From positions 1 to 64,000 of the forward strand of contig MU624541.1 of assembly GCA_025349905.2 (NCBI GenBank): a stretch of 64,000 nucleotides of DNA, given 5' to 3'. Positions 22,468 to 33,149 of the stretch are shown here, piece by piece. Each line of letters opens with the position of its first letter. Within the stretch, counting starts at the first letter, position 1. This DNA comes from Blastocladiella britannica. Lineage: Eukaryota; Blastocladiomycota; Blastocladiomycetes; Blastocladiales; Blastocladiaceae. Under the pieces are notes generated by a model. The model had not been told where the DNA came from. It ran no database searches and saw nothing but the letters and a program-made list of their open reading frames with translations. The translations under genes were made by a program, and so were the position numbers.

Positions 22468-23905
22468 TTATCCGAGTGCAGCTCGCGACGGGGGGGCAGA
22501 GATCCGGTTGCGCTCAGACTGCCACACTTCCAGATCCTCAACATCCTGCACCAACGACGGGTCGTCCACCCACACAACCCACTGAATGTGGGACTTTTCC
22601 TCAGGCGCAAGTTCCGTCCCGCGCTTGGCCGAGACTTCCATTTCCACACCGTGGTCGTTCCGGAACGACTGGCGGGGATCCGCCATGAGGAAGTTGTGGG
22701 TGATGCAGTGACTCAGCACCAAGTGGTGTCCCGGCTCGACTGCACGGCCCTGCCGTTCCATGATCATGTCCTTGTTTACCGTCACAAACTGCCTATTTAC
22801 CATATTATATCAGTGACTGAGAATGAAGAAAAGCAGAAGGATCGCGCACCAGAGGGCAGCAGAACTACGGAATGGCAGCAATGTGACCGGAGCACTCTTG
22901 CTGTGCTTTGAAAAGCACGTCGCAGACTTGTGTGCCGAGTGCAAAAACAGCTGAAATAGAATAAGGTCAGGTCCATCCAACTTTACACTAAATACCTGAG
23001 ATAAATACCTCAGTACCAGGCACAATATCGCACGCCTTAATGTAAAACTTGTCCCCGTAAAGAATGGACCCCGATCCCCCGGCTTGCTTGTCGCCATCCC
23101 ACGATTCGGCCTTTTCAAACGTAAAGACGGTCCGCCGCACGGGATCCGGGTTTTTGTGGGTGCAAGTCACCTGGATCGGCGTTGGCGACACTTCTCCGGA
23201 CGCCAAGCCCGCAGCGCGAGCGCCAAAGACCGCGTTTCCCAACGGAGTGGACGCCCCTCGCTGCGATGAGGATGAGCCTGCCGAAGATGGTGGCACGGGC
23301 GAGTCCGAGAGCGCGCTTCCAGTCAAATCAGCAAGCGACAGATCGGATGCGTCCACTGCAAGCATGCCGAGCGTGTAGAGGTTTTGCAGCACCAGCGGGA
23401 CATTGTACACCAGGATCGGTGCCAGTGGTGCCTTTTGTTTATATTTTAGTGAGGAGATTATTGTCACAAAAAAAAGAATAAGACATACAGGTGCCTCAGC
23501 AACAGCGACGCGGCGTGCAATCCTCGCACTTCCCAGCTCCCCGCGCTTTTCCTTCTCCACCAGCTCCGACATGTGCTTCTGGAGACTGAGGGATGTCTCG
23601 CGCCAGTTGCCCACCCGCACGCCCGAGTTGACATAGACCTGCGCCCGAACCGCACCAGTGGCGCATAGATTGCGGTTGACAAATGTCGGGCCTTTGCTGT
23701 GTGGATGAATGATCCCGCGCTGAGACGATGAGATCAGTTTCCCCTCGGCCGGCGAAGGATCCTCGGACGCGATCGGATGGTCCACGAGCCCTGCGCCGGT
23801 GGCAGTGTACCGCACAAGCCGCGGGCGGGTCAGGATCGTCGGCTGCACGAGCGGCAGCGGCGGGATCGGTGGGTGGACGGGGCGAAGATCACGTCGGCCG
23901 CTCAT
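22468..23905 (-). CDS. CFAP161: Cilia- and flagella-associated protein 161
   Basis: Axonemal microtubule inner protein of motile cilia. Four exons (23905-23489, 23431-23009, 22950-22850, 22792-22468) give 421 residues. Family signatures are the N-terminal VYVNSGVRVGNWRE, with VEKEKRGEL shortly after it, then LYGDKFYIK and the C-terminal FVTVNKDMIMERQGRAVEP, LVLSHCITHNFLM and HGVEMEVSAKRG, a region that in animal CFAP161 reads similarly before a WM motif. A Ser/Gly-rich insert of about 60 residues sits mid-protein. Its presence means the organism builds a motile flagellum, which fits zoospores. The first intron (57 bp) has no stop and is a multiple of three, so a naive reading runs through it. 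Confidence 0.84.
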
Positions 23906-23968
23906 TTTTTTTATTGTTTTGGGAAAATACGATTAAGTCTATTTGAAATTTGTGAAGAGGTGATTCTC

Positions 23969-26715
23969 TCAATCCCTGCCACGGCCACCGCGGCCGCCCC
24001 TGAAACCACCACGACCACCACCGCGACCACCGCCGCGACCGCCACGGCGCCCAAACATTTTTGCGCGCTTCTCCTCGCGGCGCTGAATGGCCAAGTCGCG
24101 CTCGATCCGCGGCGCCCGGTCGCGGTTCACCAGCGCGCTGGGATCGCCGCCCTGCTTCATGATTTCCAGCGCCGCCTGCAGCTTGTTCCGGTGCCCGCCG
24201 TCCTCGCGCAGCTTGGCGTCGCGCGCCTTGGCATTGAGACGCAGCTTTTTGGCCTTACCGCGGTCATAGTCGGCATCGTACGCGTCGGGGCGAGCGCGCT
24301 TGAGCGCGCGCCGTTGCTCGTCGTCAATGGTCGAGTCCAGGTACTCTTTCGAGTACAGCGCTTCCAGATCGGACCGCGCTTCGGACGGGCCTGACGCCAC
24401 CATGGACGCGCCCCATCGCGACGGGGCGTCTTGCCGGGACGCGGCCATCGGGTCGAATGCCAGCAGCGTCTTGCTGGCCTTGGGCTTGGCGGCGGATTGA
24501 GGGCCTGTGGCTCCTGCTTTCGCCAATGCAGACGGTGCGAGCTTGAGAAGCCGCTCCACCTCGGCGCTCACGCGAGGCCGCTGCTGCTGCTGCACCTTGG
24601 CAGGAGCTGCAGCCGATTTCTCCTCGTCTTCATCATCATCAGCCGACTCGTGCCGAACAGACACGAGATGGCCAGCATCCTCGTCGTCCTCCTCGTCGGC
24701 CGACGCGGGCGGCGAGGCGAGGGTCGTGGCAGGACTGGGAGCGGTGGCCACGGCCAGAACGTACTTGCCCGGGCTGGACCCAGTGAGCGATGCGACAGCG
24801 GCTGCCACTGCTGCCGTCCCCGTCAGCGGGTGCGCTTCTGCGGACCTGCCGGCCAGCGCCGTCTTTTTTGCTGCAAGGAGAGCCTTGGGAATGACCCGCG
24901 GCGCATCCGCATCCAAGAGACCCGACAAGTCTGCGTCTTCATCGCCGCCAGCGGTCGAGCGTACCCGCTCCCGCTTGAGGTGCTTTTGGAGTCGCCGGCG
25001 CTCCTTCTTGGACAAGTGAGCGACGTCCGCGCCTTCAAGGTCATCATCATCGTTGTCCTCGGGTGACGATTCACTGGCGCGCTCTGGTGACGAGACAGGC
25101 GGGGTGGGCGCCTGCAGAGCGGTATCGAGTCCAGCCAGCGACGCGGCGGCCTTTTTCTTTTTCTTGGGGCGCTCGACGCCGACGGAAGAGGGAACATTGG
25201 CGTTGTTGCTGCTGCCACCACCGAGGTAGCCGCGCTCCGTCATCTTCATGTCGTCGACGGTGTAAAACAGCACATAGGCGTTGGCCGCGAGGACGCGCGA
25301 CAGCGGGACCTGGCGCACGCTCTCGTCGTTGGCCTCGTACCACATGCCGGCAGTGGACCGGACGTACGAGTAGTAGTGGCCACCGTGCGCCGACCCGGCG
25401 TGCACAATCACCGACTGCAGCGTGTAGGTCACCCGACGCTTGAGACCGGTTGCGGTAACCCCCGCGGTCATGTACGGTGCCAAGTCCAGCGCGGCCTCAA
25501 ATGACACGGGCTTGTTGATCTTGACCCGCCCGCCGCGCGGCGAGTACGCAAACCGCTTGAGCTGCAGCGTCAGCACCGGCGGCGCCTGGTGGAACGTCAT
25601 GCGCTTGGTGGCCGCCACTTTCTTGCCGCACCCGTCGCATTTCCACTCGTTGCCGGTGCACAGCTTCTCCACCGAAGTGTACCGGCGCAGCGCCTTTTCG
25701 AGCGAGTCGACGCCGCTGGGGAGCTCGAGCGGGGTCGACAAGTCCAGCGAGTACGTGCGGGACGTGTAGGGGCATTTCGGGCATGAGACGCACGATTGTG
25801 CCCATCCGCCCATGGTTTGGTGCAGGACTGTGGTCGCCTTGGACGCGTAATCGAGTTTCAATCTATAATTTTCTTTTTTGAATGTCAATGTTGTCAATGG
25901 AAAAAAATGAACCAAGGCGCACGCTTTGTGTGGTGCCAAGAGCGACGATTCGACCTTTTCGAGAAGTTTGCACAGGAACTCGTGCGCATCGGCTTGCTGG
26001 TACGGGGAAAACTCGCGTCCGATGTCTGGTTGAGACCCATTTTGTTAGTGAAATCATGGTGCAATACGCGGGAACAGTCAAAACGTACGCCGCATGCGCT
26101 TTAGAATACTCACCGGCTTGATTGCCGAGCTGCTCGTGTGCATGTTTTTGAACAGATCCTGCAGGATACAAAAGTAACAGTCGCGGACATTGCCTGAATG
26201 AAAAATTGGACGAAATGAGAAAACACTTCATATAATGATAAATTGCCACACGTACACGATGCAGAGTGAAGTTGGCGCATGAAAATGTCAATGAAGGGGG
26301 GCAGCGACAGGACTGCCTGCAGTGTCGAGTTACAATAGCACGAGTTGCCCAGGTTGACCAGTCCGCTTCCGATGCGAATCGGCCTTTCGAGCGCAAGTCG
26401 CAGCGCCGAGCGGTCAAACAAGGCTACACTCGCGAGAGGCTGACCGTCAGCGGCGGTGGTGGGCTGACCGGGCGTTGCCGTTTGCGGTCGCGACGGATCG
26501 CTCGTTGTGGACGCGTTATTTTGCCCTCCAATTGGCGCGGATTCCTTGAAGATAAGTGGGGTCGCAAATGGGCATGCCGCAGACGACTTGCTGGCAAGCA
26601 GTATCGTGATGTTGTTGAAGGAGGCTGGCGGTTCATGTGTCGTCGTCGCCGGAGCAGAGAAGGGACGCAGTACGGGGACGCGTTTCGCGCTTTTGCCCGT
26701 CTTGCTGAAGATCAT
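23969..26715 (-). CDS. Ubiquitin-specific protease, USP36/Ubp10-like, with RGG tail
   Basis: Cysteine deubiquitinase. Exons 26715-26256, 26193-26089, 26025-25923 and 25862-23969 give 853 residues. The Cys box is GLVNLGNSCYCNSTLQAV, followed by CYFCILQDLF, RMRHIGREFSPYQQADAHEF and the zinc-ribbon CVSCPKCPY/CDGCGKK. The His box is HAGSAHGGHYYSYV, with the later NDESV supplying the third catalytic position. All catalytic elements are present. The C-terminal 350 residues are acidic and Lys-rich and end in a run of RGG repeats, as in nucleolar RNA-binding proteins. USP36-type enzymes act in the nucleolus on ribosome biogenesis, and the divergent neighbour is BRX1. The third intron (60 bp) is in frame and stop-free. 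Confidence 0.88.
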
Positions 26716-26956
26716 TTTTATTGTATTTTTGTTTGAGAGTACGACGACGGCGGGCTTCCTGGGACCGGGTGGGAGATTTCGCAAAAAAAAAAAAAAAAAA
26801 TCCACTTCGCACGTGGTTGTGTCGCATTCCAGGCAGGCCAAGGCGGCAAACCTGGCAACGGCCCCGTGATAAAAAAAATTAGACGCGCGGAGATTTTTGC
26901 TTTTTTAACTCTAACTCACTTTACCACTTTACACTAAGAAAATTTAACATAAAAAA

Positions 26957-28321
26957 ATGGCCAAGAAATCGAACCGTCGCGCCTCTGCTGCCGCCGCACC
27001 TGTTGCTGCCGCACCCGCGAAGCCCGCCACCACCCCGGCCGCCCCAGCGGTGGAGGAGGTGGAACCCGCGTCGTCCAGTCGCTCCGCCGAAATGGAGGCT
27101 GATCTCAAAGCCCTTGCATCAGCGGCCAAGAGCAAGGGAAAGAAGGCACTCTTCATGCACGCCGCCGCCGCTGCTGCTGCCGACGACTCGGACGCTGACC
27201 AGGACAGCGATGCGGAGGACGTTGACTTTGTCAACGACAGTGGAGACGACAGTGCCGACGAGGAAGACGACGCCATGGAGCAAAGTGGTGACGATGAAGA
27301 GGAGGAGGAGGGCGAGGAAGATGAGGACGCCATGGAGGTGGACAGCATCTCGCCTGCCGACGCACGCTCGATTGCGCAAAAGGTCAAGCAACGTGTGCTC
27401 GTGTGCTCATCGCGTGGAATCAGTCACCGGTACTTATTTTTTTTCTTCTTTATGTGAGGACACCAACTAAATGGACGCGTCAAAAAAAAAAAAAAAAAAA
27501 ATTGCAGCCAACGTCACTTGATGGGCGACCTGATGACCATGCTTCCGCACGGCAAGAAGGAGAGCAAGCTCGATCAAAAAAAGAACCTCGGTTCCCTCAA
27601 CGAGATTGCCGAGCTCACCAACTGCAACAAGGTGCTGTACCTCGAGTCGCGCCGCGGCACGGACCTCTACATGTGGCTCTCGCACGCGCCGAATGGACCC
27701 TCCATCAAGTTTGAAGTTGTCAACAGTATGTTACTCAATTTTTTTCAAAGAGTCCACAAGCGAACGAGCTATTGACTTCAAAATTATAAAGTCCACACCA
27801 TGGACGAGCTCAACATGACCGGCAATCACCTCAAGTTCTCGCGCGCAATCCTGTCGTTTGATGCCACTTTTGAGGAGACACCGCAGACGCGGATCATGAA
27901 GGAGCTCCTGGCGCAGACTTTCAACACGCCGCGCGGCCACCGCCGCTCCAAGCCGTTCTTTGACCACGTCATGTCCTTCTCGTACTCGGACGACCGCGTG
28001 TGGGTGCGCAACTACCAGATCACCGAGACTTCGCCCGCGGGCACCGTCACCAAGGCCAACTCCACGTCCACTGAGGTGGCTCTGAACGAGGTGGGCCCGC
28101 GGTTCGTGCTCAACCCGATCAAGCTATTCCAAGGGTCGTTTGGCGGCATTGGCCTGTGGGAGAACGAGCGGTACCTGACCCCCGCGGCGGTGCGGCGTGC
28201 AGAGCGCGCAGAGGTTGGCGACAAGCACGCGTCCAAGGAGGAGAAGAAGGTGGAGCGCGTTGAGAGGAGCAAGGCGTCCGAGATGCCCAAGGACCCCCTT
28301 GCCAGCGTTTTCCGGGACTGA
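26957..28321 (+). CDS. BRX1: Ribosome biogenesis protein BRX1 (Brix domain)
   Basis: Nucleolar factor of 60S subunit assembly. Exons 26957-27429, 27508-27725 and 27792-28321 give 406 residues. An Ala-rich, then strongly acidic N-terminal extension (about 130 residues) precedes the Brix domain: RVLVCSSRGISHRQRHLMGDL, LDQKKNLGSLNEIAEL, LYMWLSHAPNGPSIKF, NIHTMDELNMTGN and the RNA-binding end GHRRSKPFFDHVMSFSY/DDRVWVRNYQI. The C-terminal LVEVGPRF-like block (LNEVGPRFVLNPIKLF) is also present. The first intron contains a 19-A run. The start lies 241 bases from that of the USP36-like gene, on the other strand. Confidence 0.96.
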
Positions 28322-28347
28322 ATATACACGTATTGTAATTATTATTA

Positions 28348-29562
28348 CTACTCGAATACGAGCATCTGCTTCTTGCCAGCAAACCCTGCGCCGGCGCGGC
28401 TAACGGCGGCAACGATTGCGGCCTCGGTCTCGGGGGTGATGCGGGAGGGATCGCTCGGAATGGACACGAGCTCAAACTCGGGCGTGGCGAGCAGCCCTTG
28501 CCGGTACCAGGCCACAAGCTCATCGATCATGATCCGGCGCTGGCCAGGGGCCGCGTTTTGCTTCCAGCGTGTCATCCAGAACCCGCGCATGCGCACGTCC
28601 TTGAAGATGAACGAGGCGGTGGGCACCGCGATCGGATCGCGCGACATGCCTCCGTAGGTTGCTACGGTCCCCGCGTCGTCGACCGCACGTACCAAGTCAG
28701 TTGCCGAACGGCCTCCAACCGTGTTGAGCGCCAGCTTGACCGCTCCAGGACGCCAGGCGCCGCTGGCTTTTTTCCCGTCCACAAACGCCCGCAGCTCGGT
28801 GGGACGCACCACATGGGTCGCGCCCAGTCCCAACAGCCGATCGGCCAGGTGGTCAAAGTCCTCGCGGTCACGCACCACCGACACGCACTCGATCTGGCGA
28901 ATACGGCAGATCTGCGACACGTACTGGCCGACGGCCGAGTTGCCGCCGTTCTGCACCACCACGTCGCCCGGCTGCAGGTCGGCAAAATCGGCGAGCATGC
29001 GGTACGCGGTCGACGGGTTGACGGACAGCGATGCGGCCGCCGCGGCGCCGATCGCCGCGGGGACCCGCAACAGGTCTGTAACGGGTGCCACCAGGTGCGA
29101 CCGCCAAGTGCCAGCCGATGACGCCGACGGAAGCACCCAGTCGCCCACTTGCAGTGTGGTGTTGCCGGCAGCAGTGTCGGCGGCAGAGACCAGATCCGCG
29201 TGCGTTTCGGTGGCCGCGGACTCGCCCAACGCAACCACTTGTGCCACGCCCTCAAAGCCCGGAACACCCGCGATCGCGTCCCCGGCTGTGGTGCACGCGC
29301 CAATATCGGCAAGCGGAACCGGGTACACGCCCTGCACGGCGTTAATATCGGACGGGTTGACGGGGGCTGCGAGCATGCGCAGGAGCACCTGCGGGGGACC
29401 AGGTGCCGATGCGGGCAGGGGCAATGTGCCGAGGCTGGTTGGATACGCTTTTAGATTGCGATGGTCATTGCCTCTATTATAGAAAATATACCGGAGCACA
29501 GAGGTCGGGGCACCGGCAGCTGCCGCGTACAGGGCCGCCGAGACGCGTGGGATCGTGGCCAT
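28348..29562 (-). CDS. ETR1: Mitochondrial trans-2-enoyl-CoA/ACP reductase
   Basis: NADPH-dependent reductase of the last step of mitochondrial (type II) fatty acid synthesis, which supplies the lipoic acid precursor. Medium-chain dehydrogenase fold without structural zinc. Exons 29562-29492 and 29434-28348 give 385 residues. Key stretches: LAAPVNPSDINAVQGVYP, GFEGVAQVVALG, LQPGDVVVQNGGNSAVGQY (nucleotide site), LALNTVGGRSATDLVR, GTVATYGGMSRDPI and FKDVRMRGFWMTRW. The 57-bp intron is stop-free and in frame; removing it gives VLRLGTLPLP, which fits the family, while keeping it inserts an AT-rich 19-residue segment. A short Ala-rich targeting start fits mitochondria. Confidence 0.93.
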   Translation of the reverse strand: MATIPRVSAALYAAAAGAPTSVLRYIFYNRGNDHRNLKAYPTSLGTLPLPASAPGPPQVLLRMLAAPVNPSDINAVQGVYPVPLADIGACTTAGDAIAGVPGFEGVAQVVALGESAATETHADLVSAADTAAGNTTLQVGDWVLPSASSAGTWRSHLVAPVTDLLRVPAAIGAAAAASLSVNPSTAYRMLADFADLQPGDVVVQNGGNSAVGQYVSQICRIRQIECVSVVRDREDFDHLADRLLGLGATHVVRPTELRAFVDGKKASGAWRPGAVKLALNTVGGRSATDLVRAVDDAGTVATYGGMSRDPIAVPTASFIFKDVRMRGFWMTRWKQNAAPGQRRIMIDELVAWYRQGLLATPEFELVSIPSDPSRITPETEAAIVAAVSRAGAGFAGKKQMLVFE

Positions 29563-29605
29563 TTTTCCTTTCTTTTTCGTCAATTTTAAAGAAAAAGATT
29601 CGAAT
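29563..29605. promoter_or_regulatory. 43-bp divergent promoter between ETR1 and ECD
   Basis: Only 43 bases separate the two start codons. The stretch is pyrimidine-rich on one half (TTTTTCCTTTCTTTTTCGTC) and A-rich on the other, with CAATTTTAAAG in the middle. A shared core promoter is inferred from spacing. Confidence 0.45.
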
Positions 29606-31464
29606 ATGGACGACGACCTGGCACGCGCGCTCAACCGACCGGCGGTCGCCGAGGACTACTTGGAGCTTGTCCTCGTCACAAATAACGCGTATCGCTTGGA
29701 CCTCACCGCGGTCGCACACGCCATCGACCACCTCTGCGCGGGCCACCTGTGGGCACGAGAGCGACTGCCCGACTGCCTCGAGTGGAGGAGTGCCGCGGAC
29801 CCTTTGGCATTGCATTCTGGTATCCATGTGTTGGCCAAGGCCACTGTGCGCGTTGCCGACTGTATCGACGACGAGTGGTTTTGCCTCTTGGTGCTGCGCG
29901 CACTAACCGCCCAATTCCCGGGACAGCTGGCAGTGCACGTGCAAGATGCCGACGGCGACCCCGTGCTCATTGAGGCCGCTGACCACTTGCCACGCTGGGT
30001 CACGCCCGAATCCGCCGCGGCCCGGACCTGGTGGTGCTCTGGTGAGCTGTACTTGGTGCCGCCGACCGCGGTTTCCTTGACGAGCGAAGATGAGAAACAA
30101 GGATCAGACGAGCAACTCGCCGCATTCGCGTCCACCGTCATGTCCGAGGTTGGCACAGACCAAAAGGAGACACTGGCCCCAGCACCAGTGCGCGCGCATA
30201 TTGGTCGGGTGCTGGACCGGCATGCCGCCTCACACGATCTGGACCGTGCGGCCGCTGGCTTGGCGTTGCTGATGTTGACACCCGCATCCTCTTCCGCCGA
30301 TCTTCAGTCCATGCCGGGGACGCGCTACCACCATGCTGCTGCATTCTTGCCCCGGCACGTCCACGCGGTATTTGCCCTGCACCCACACTTGGCAGTGCTT
30401 GCTGCCGCCGCCGTGCACTCGCGCGACCCGATCTCGATGCGCACTGCCGCCGCCCTCCCGATTTTGTCGGCCGCGCCTGGGATCCAGCGACACCCGGCGT
30501 GGAAGTCTGGAATCGTGCGCATGACCCGATATGCCTATGCGCAGCTGTCGGGAACACGTTTATCTCCCCTCCCACCCCGTATTGCGGATGCAGTTCCTCG
30601 GGCCGTGCAATTGGTCCTGGAGGCGCCGACAAGCGAGTCGTCGGGGAAAGAACCTGCCCCCGATTTTGCTCTGGATGTTGCCGCGTGGGCACGAGGTACC
30701 AAGCTTGTCCTCGGGCTCGAAATGGTCCTGAGCGCAACCGGCGACCCAGAGGCGGTTCTCGCCATGGGCACACTTGGCCGGGATACGGTTGGGATTGACA
30801 CTGTCAACGGCGGCATTCCCGATGACGATGCGTGGATGGAGCTCACCGAAGAGGAGCTGTCACGACTGAGCTCGGGCACTGGTCATCCTGTTACTGCTGC
30901 TGGCGCAAACAAGTCTACTTCTGGACTGGATGCGGCCGAGCTCGCCAAGCGGCTTAACGCATTTGGGGAGGGCGAGAGCGGGATCGATGGGATCGAGACT
31001 GGGTATGACTTTTAATATTTTCTCGTCATCTACTTTTTTCTCACCAAAAGAACCTATTGCACAGAATGTTTGGAGTACTCGCAGAACCTGGCAGCGACTC
31101 GGAGGACGAGGACGACGATTCCGACATGGACGATCTCTTCAATGCCGACACTTTCCGAGCGCTCTTTGCTCCTCCTCCTCCCCTTCAGCACGTGGGCGGT
31201 GATGTGGTTGACTCTGATCAAGGAGACGATGGCGACTCTGATCAAGGGGACGATGGCGACTCTGATCAAGGGGACGATGGCGACTCTGATCTGGATGCAG
31301 ACGAGACTTCCGATCAAGAGGAAGACGATGATGAGGGCAACCAAAAAAAGGAACACGAAGCGCTCAGCACCCTTCTCAAGAGTCTTCAAGAGAGTGAGGG
31401 CATGGCAGGTCCCGCGGCGACGCTGCTACGGCAGCTCGGGATGGCGATGGGTCAGTCCGGCTAA
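29606..31464 (+). CDS. ECD: Ecdysoneless/SGT1 (ECD) family protein
   Basis: Homologue of animal Ecdysoneless and the fungal SGT1 suppressor of gcr2. In other organisms ECD associates with Prp8 during U5 snRNP assembly and with transcription factors. Exons 29606-31002 and 31065-31464 give 598 residues. Family marks are the N-terminal YLELVLVTNNAYRLDL region, IEAADHLPRWVTPESAAARTWW with GELYLVPP after it, DLDRAAAGLALLML, and the C-terminal acidic part beginning DDAWMELTEEELSRL and continuing after the splice with IETGMFGVLAEPGSDSEDE. The acidic tail holds a triplicated 8-residue unit GDSDQGDD, coded by a 24-bp tandem repeat. Confidence 0.87.
31210..31290 (+). repeat. 24-bp tandem repeat coding the acidic tail of ECD
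   Basis: Three full copies and a 9-base partial copy of GACTCTGATCAAGGGGACGA-TGGC, start positions 31210, 31234, 31258 and 31282. The first differs by one base; the other two are identical. The repeat stays in frame and adds GDSDQGDD units, so copy number should vary between strains without breaking the gene. Confidence 0.95.
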
Positions 31465-31662
31465 ATGGGTGAGTCTTTGGTGTCTAAAATTGGAAAATAG
31501 CACGAGGTGAATTTTAAATATTCCGCGTTAACGTTTTTCTTTTTTCAGCGACGGCGACGTGACGTGGGTCTGCGCGACAAGGTTGGCCACCAATAAAAAC
31601 GCGTCCGTCGCCCGTGCCCGTTCTCTTTCATTCCAATCCGACCAATTCTTGCCAATAACACA

Positions 31663-33048
31663 ATGACTTCCACCAACCCGCCCCTCCACAAGCTGCCGTC
31701 GGCGCACCTGCTGGCCGCCGCGCCACTGCCTCCCCACACCGCTACTGCCGACGCGCTCTCGGCTCTTGACAACACGCGTATCCGCGAGATCCGGCCGCTG
31801 TTGCCGCCGCAGATCCTGCTGGAAGAGTGCCCGCTGACACCGGCTGCGGCTGCGACCGTGGGCTTGGCGCGCGACCAGGTGGCGCGCATCGTGCAGGGTG
31901 CCGACGACCGGCTGCTGGTGGTGGTGGGTCCGTGTTCGATCCACGATCCGACCGCAGCGCTCGACTACGCGCGCCGGCTGCACGAGTATGCGGCCAAGTC
32001 GGCGGGCGAGCTGCTGGTGGTCATGCGCGTGTACTTTGAGAAGCCGCGCACCACGATCGGCTGGAAGGGTCTCATCAATGGTATTATTGTTTTTTTTATG
32101 CGCGTGTCTGCGACGAACGGTATTGACCTGATTCTTAAAGATCCCGACCTCAACGGAACCTACAAGATCAACAAGGGTCTGCGCATTGCCCGCCAGCTCC
32201 TGGTCGACATCAACGGCAAGATCGGCCTGCCGTGCGCGGGCGAGTGCCTGGACACGCTGACCCCGCAGTTTGTGGCCGATCTCAACTGCTGGGCGGCAAT
32301 TGGCGCCCGGACCACCGCGTCGCAGGTACATCGCGAGCTTGCTTCGGGTCTATCCATGCCAGTCGGATTCAAGAATGACACGGACGGCAATGTCAGGGTT
32401 GCTGCCGATGGTACGTCTCCATTACTTTGACCATATTTCGTGTCGCTGAGCTCATACCCCCCTCATGAATATGTAGCCATTCTGGCCGCCTCGCATCCGC
32501 ACCATTTCTTGTCGGTGACCAAGCAGGGCCTTTCTGCGATTGTTGCAACCGAGGGAAACACGGACTGCCATCTGATCCTTCGTGGTGGATCGCGCGGTCC
32601 AAACTACGCCGAGGAAGCGGTTACGCCGGTGGTCGAGTCGCTCACCAAGATGGGCATCCGACCGTACCTGATGATCGATGCCTCGCATGGCAACTCGGAA
32701 AAGGACCACCGCCGCCAGCCGGTCGTCCTGGAAGAGGTGGCTCGCCAGATCTCGGAGACCGACTCGGGTCGTTACATTGTATGCTTTTGTCCTCTTTTCA
32801 TTTTCATGAAATCAATAGACACCAATGTATTAACCATAAAATAAAAGATGGGCGTCATGATCGAGTCCAACATCGTTGAAGGCCGCCAGGATCTTGACCA
32901 AGAAAAGGGCCCGGCGACCCTCCTATACGGCCAGTCGGTCACGGACGCCTGTATCGACGTGATTACCACCTTCAAGGCACTGGACGGGCTCCGGGAAGCG
33001 GTATTGGCACGACGTGCGCGTACTGCTCAGGAGAAGATTGAGAATTGA
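31663..33048 (+). CDS. ARO4: 3-deoxy-D-arabino-heptulosonate 7-phosphate synthase (type I, Aro3/Aro4)
   Basis: First enzyme of the shikimate pathway: joins phosphoenolpyruvate and erythrose 4-phosphate. Four exons (31663-32080, 32141-32410, 32477-32778, 32848-33048) give 396 residues. Motifs: the N-terminal regulatory stretch [87 protein letters not shown], the substrate-binding WAAIGARTTASQVHRELASG, LRGGSRGPNY, IDASHGNSEKDHRRQ and the metal site near GVMIESNIVEGRQD. The N-terminal regulatory part suggests feedback control by an aromatic amino acid; whether by Phe or Tyr cannot be told by eye. First intron is 60 bp, in frame and stop-free. Confidence 0.96.
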
Positions 33049-33149
33049 AGCCACTCCGTGTGCCGAGCAAGGAGCTTGTATTGTTGAATGTTCCCAATGG
33101 AAATTGTTTTCCCATCTCTTCAAGGATCGGATTTTCACATCAATACAAG

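Noticed and set aside
25863..25922. 20-residue insert in the protease domain
   Set aside because: GTGCGC donor and TATAG acceptor flank it, and its removal joins family sequence; read as intron.
29435..29491. 19 extra residues near the ETR1 N-terminus
   Set aside because: The segment is AT-rich, has donor and acceptor, and its removal restores the family pattern; read as intron.
31210..31290. Regular repeats resembling a CRISPR array
   Set aside because: Head-to-tail 24-bp units without spacers, in frame in a coding exon of a eukaryotic gene.
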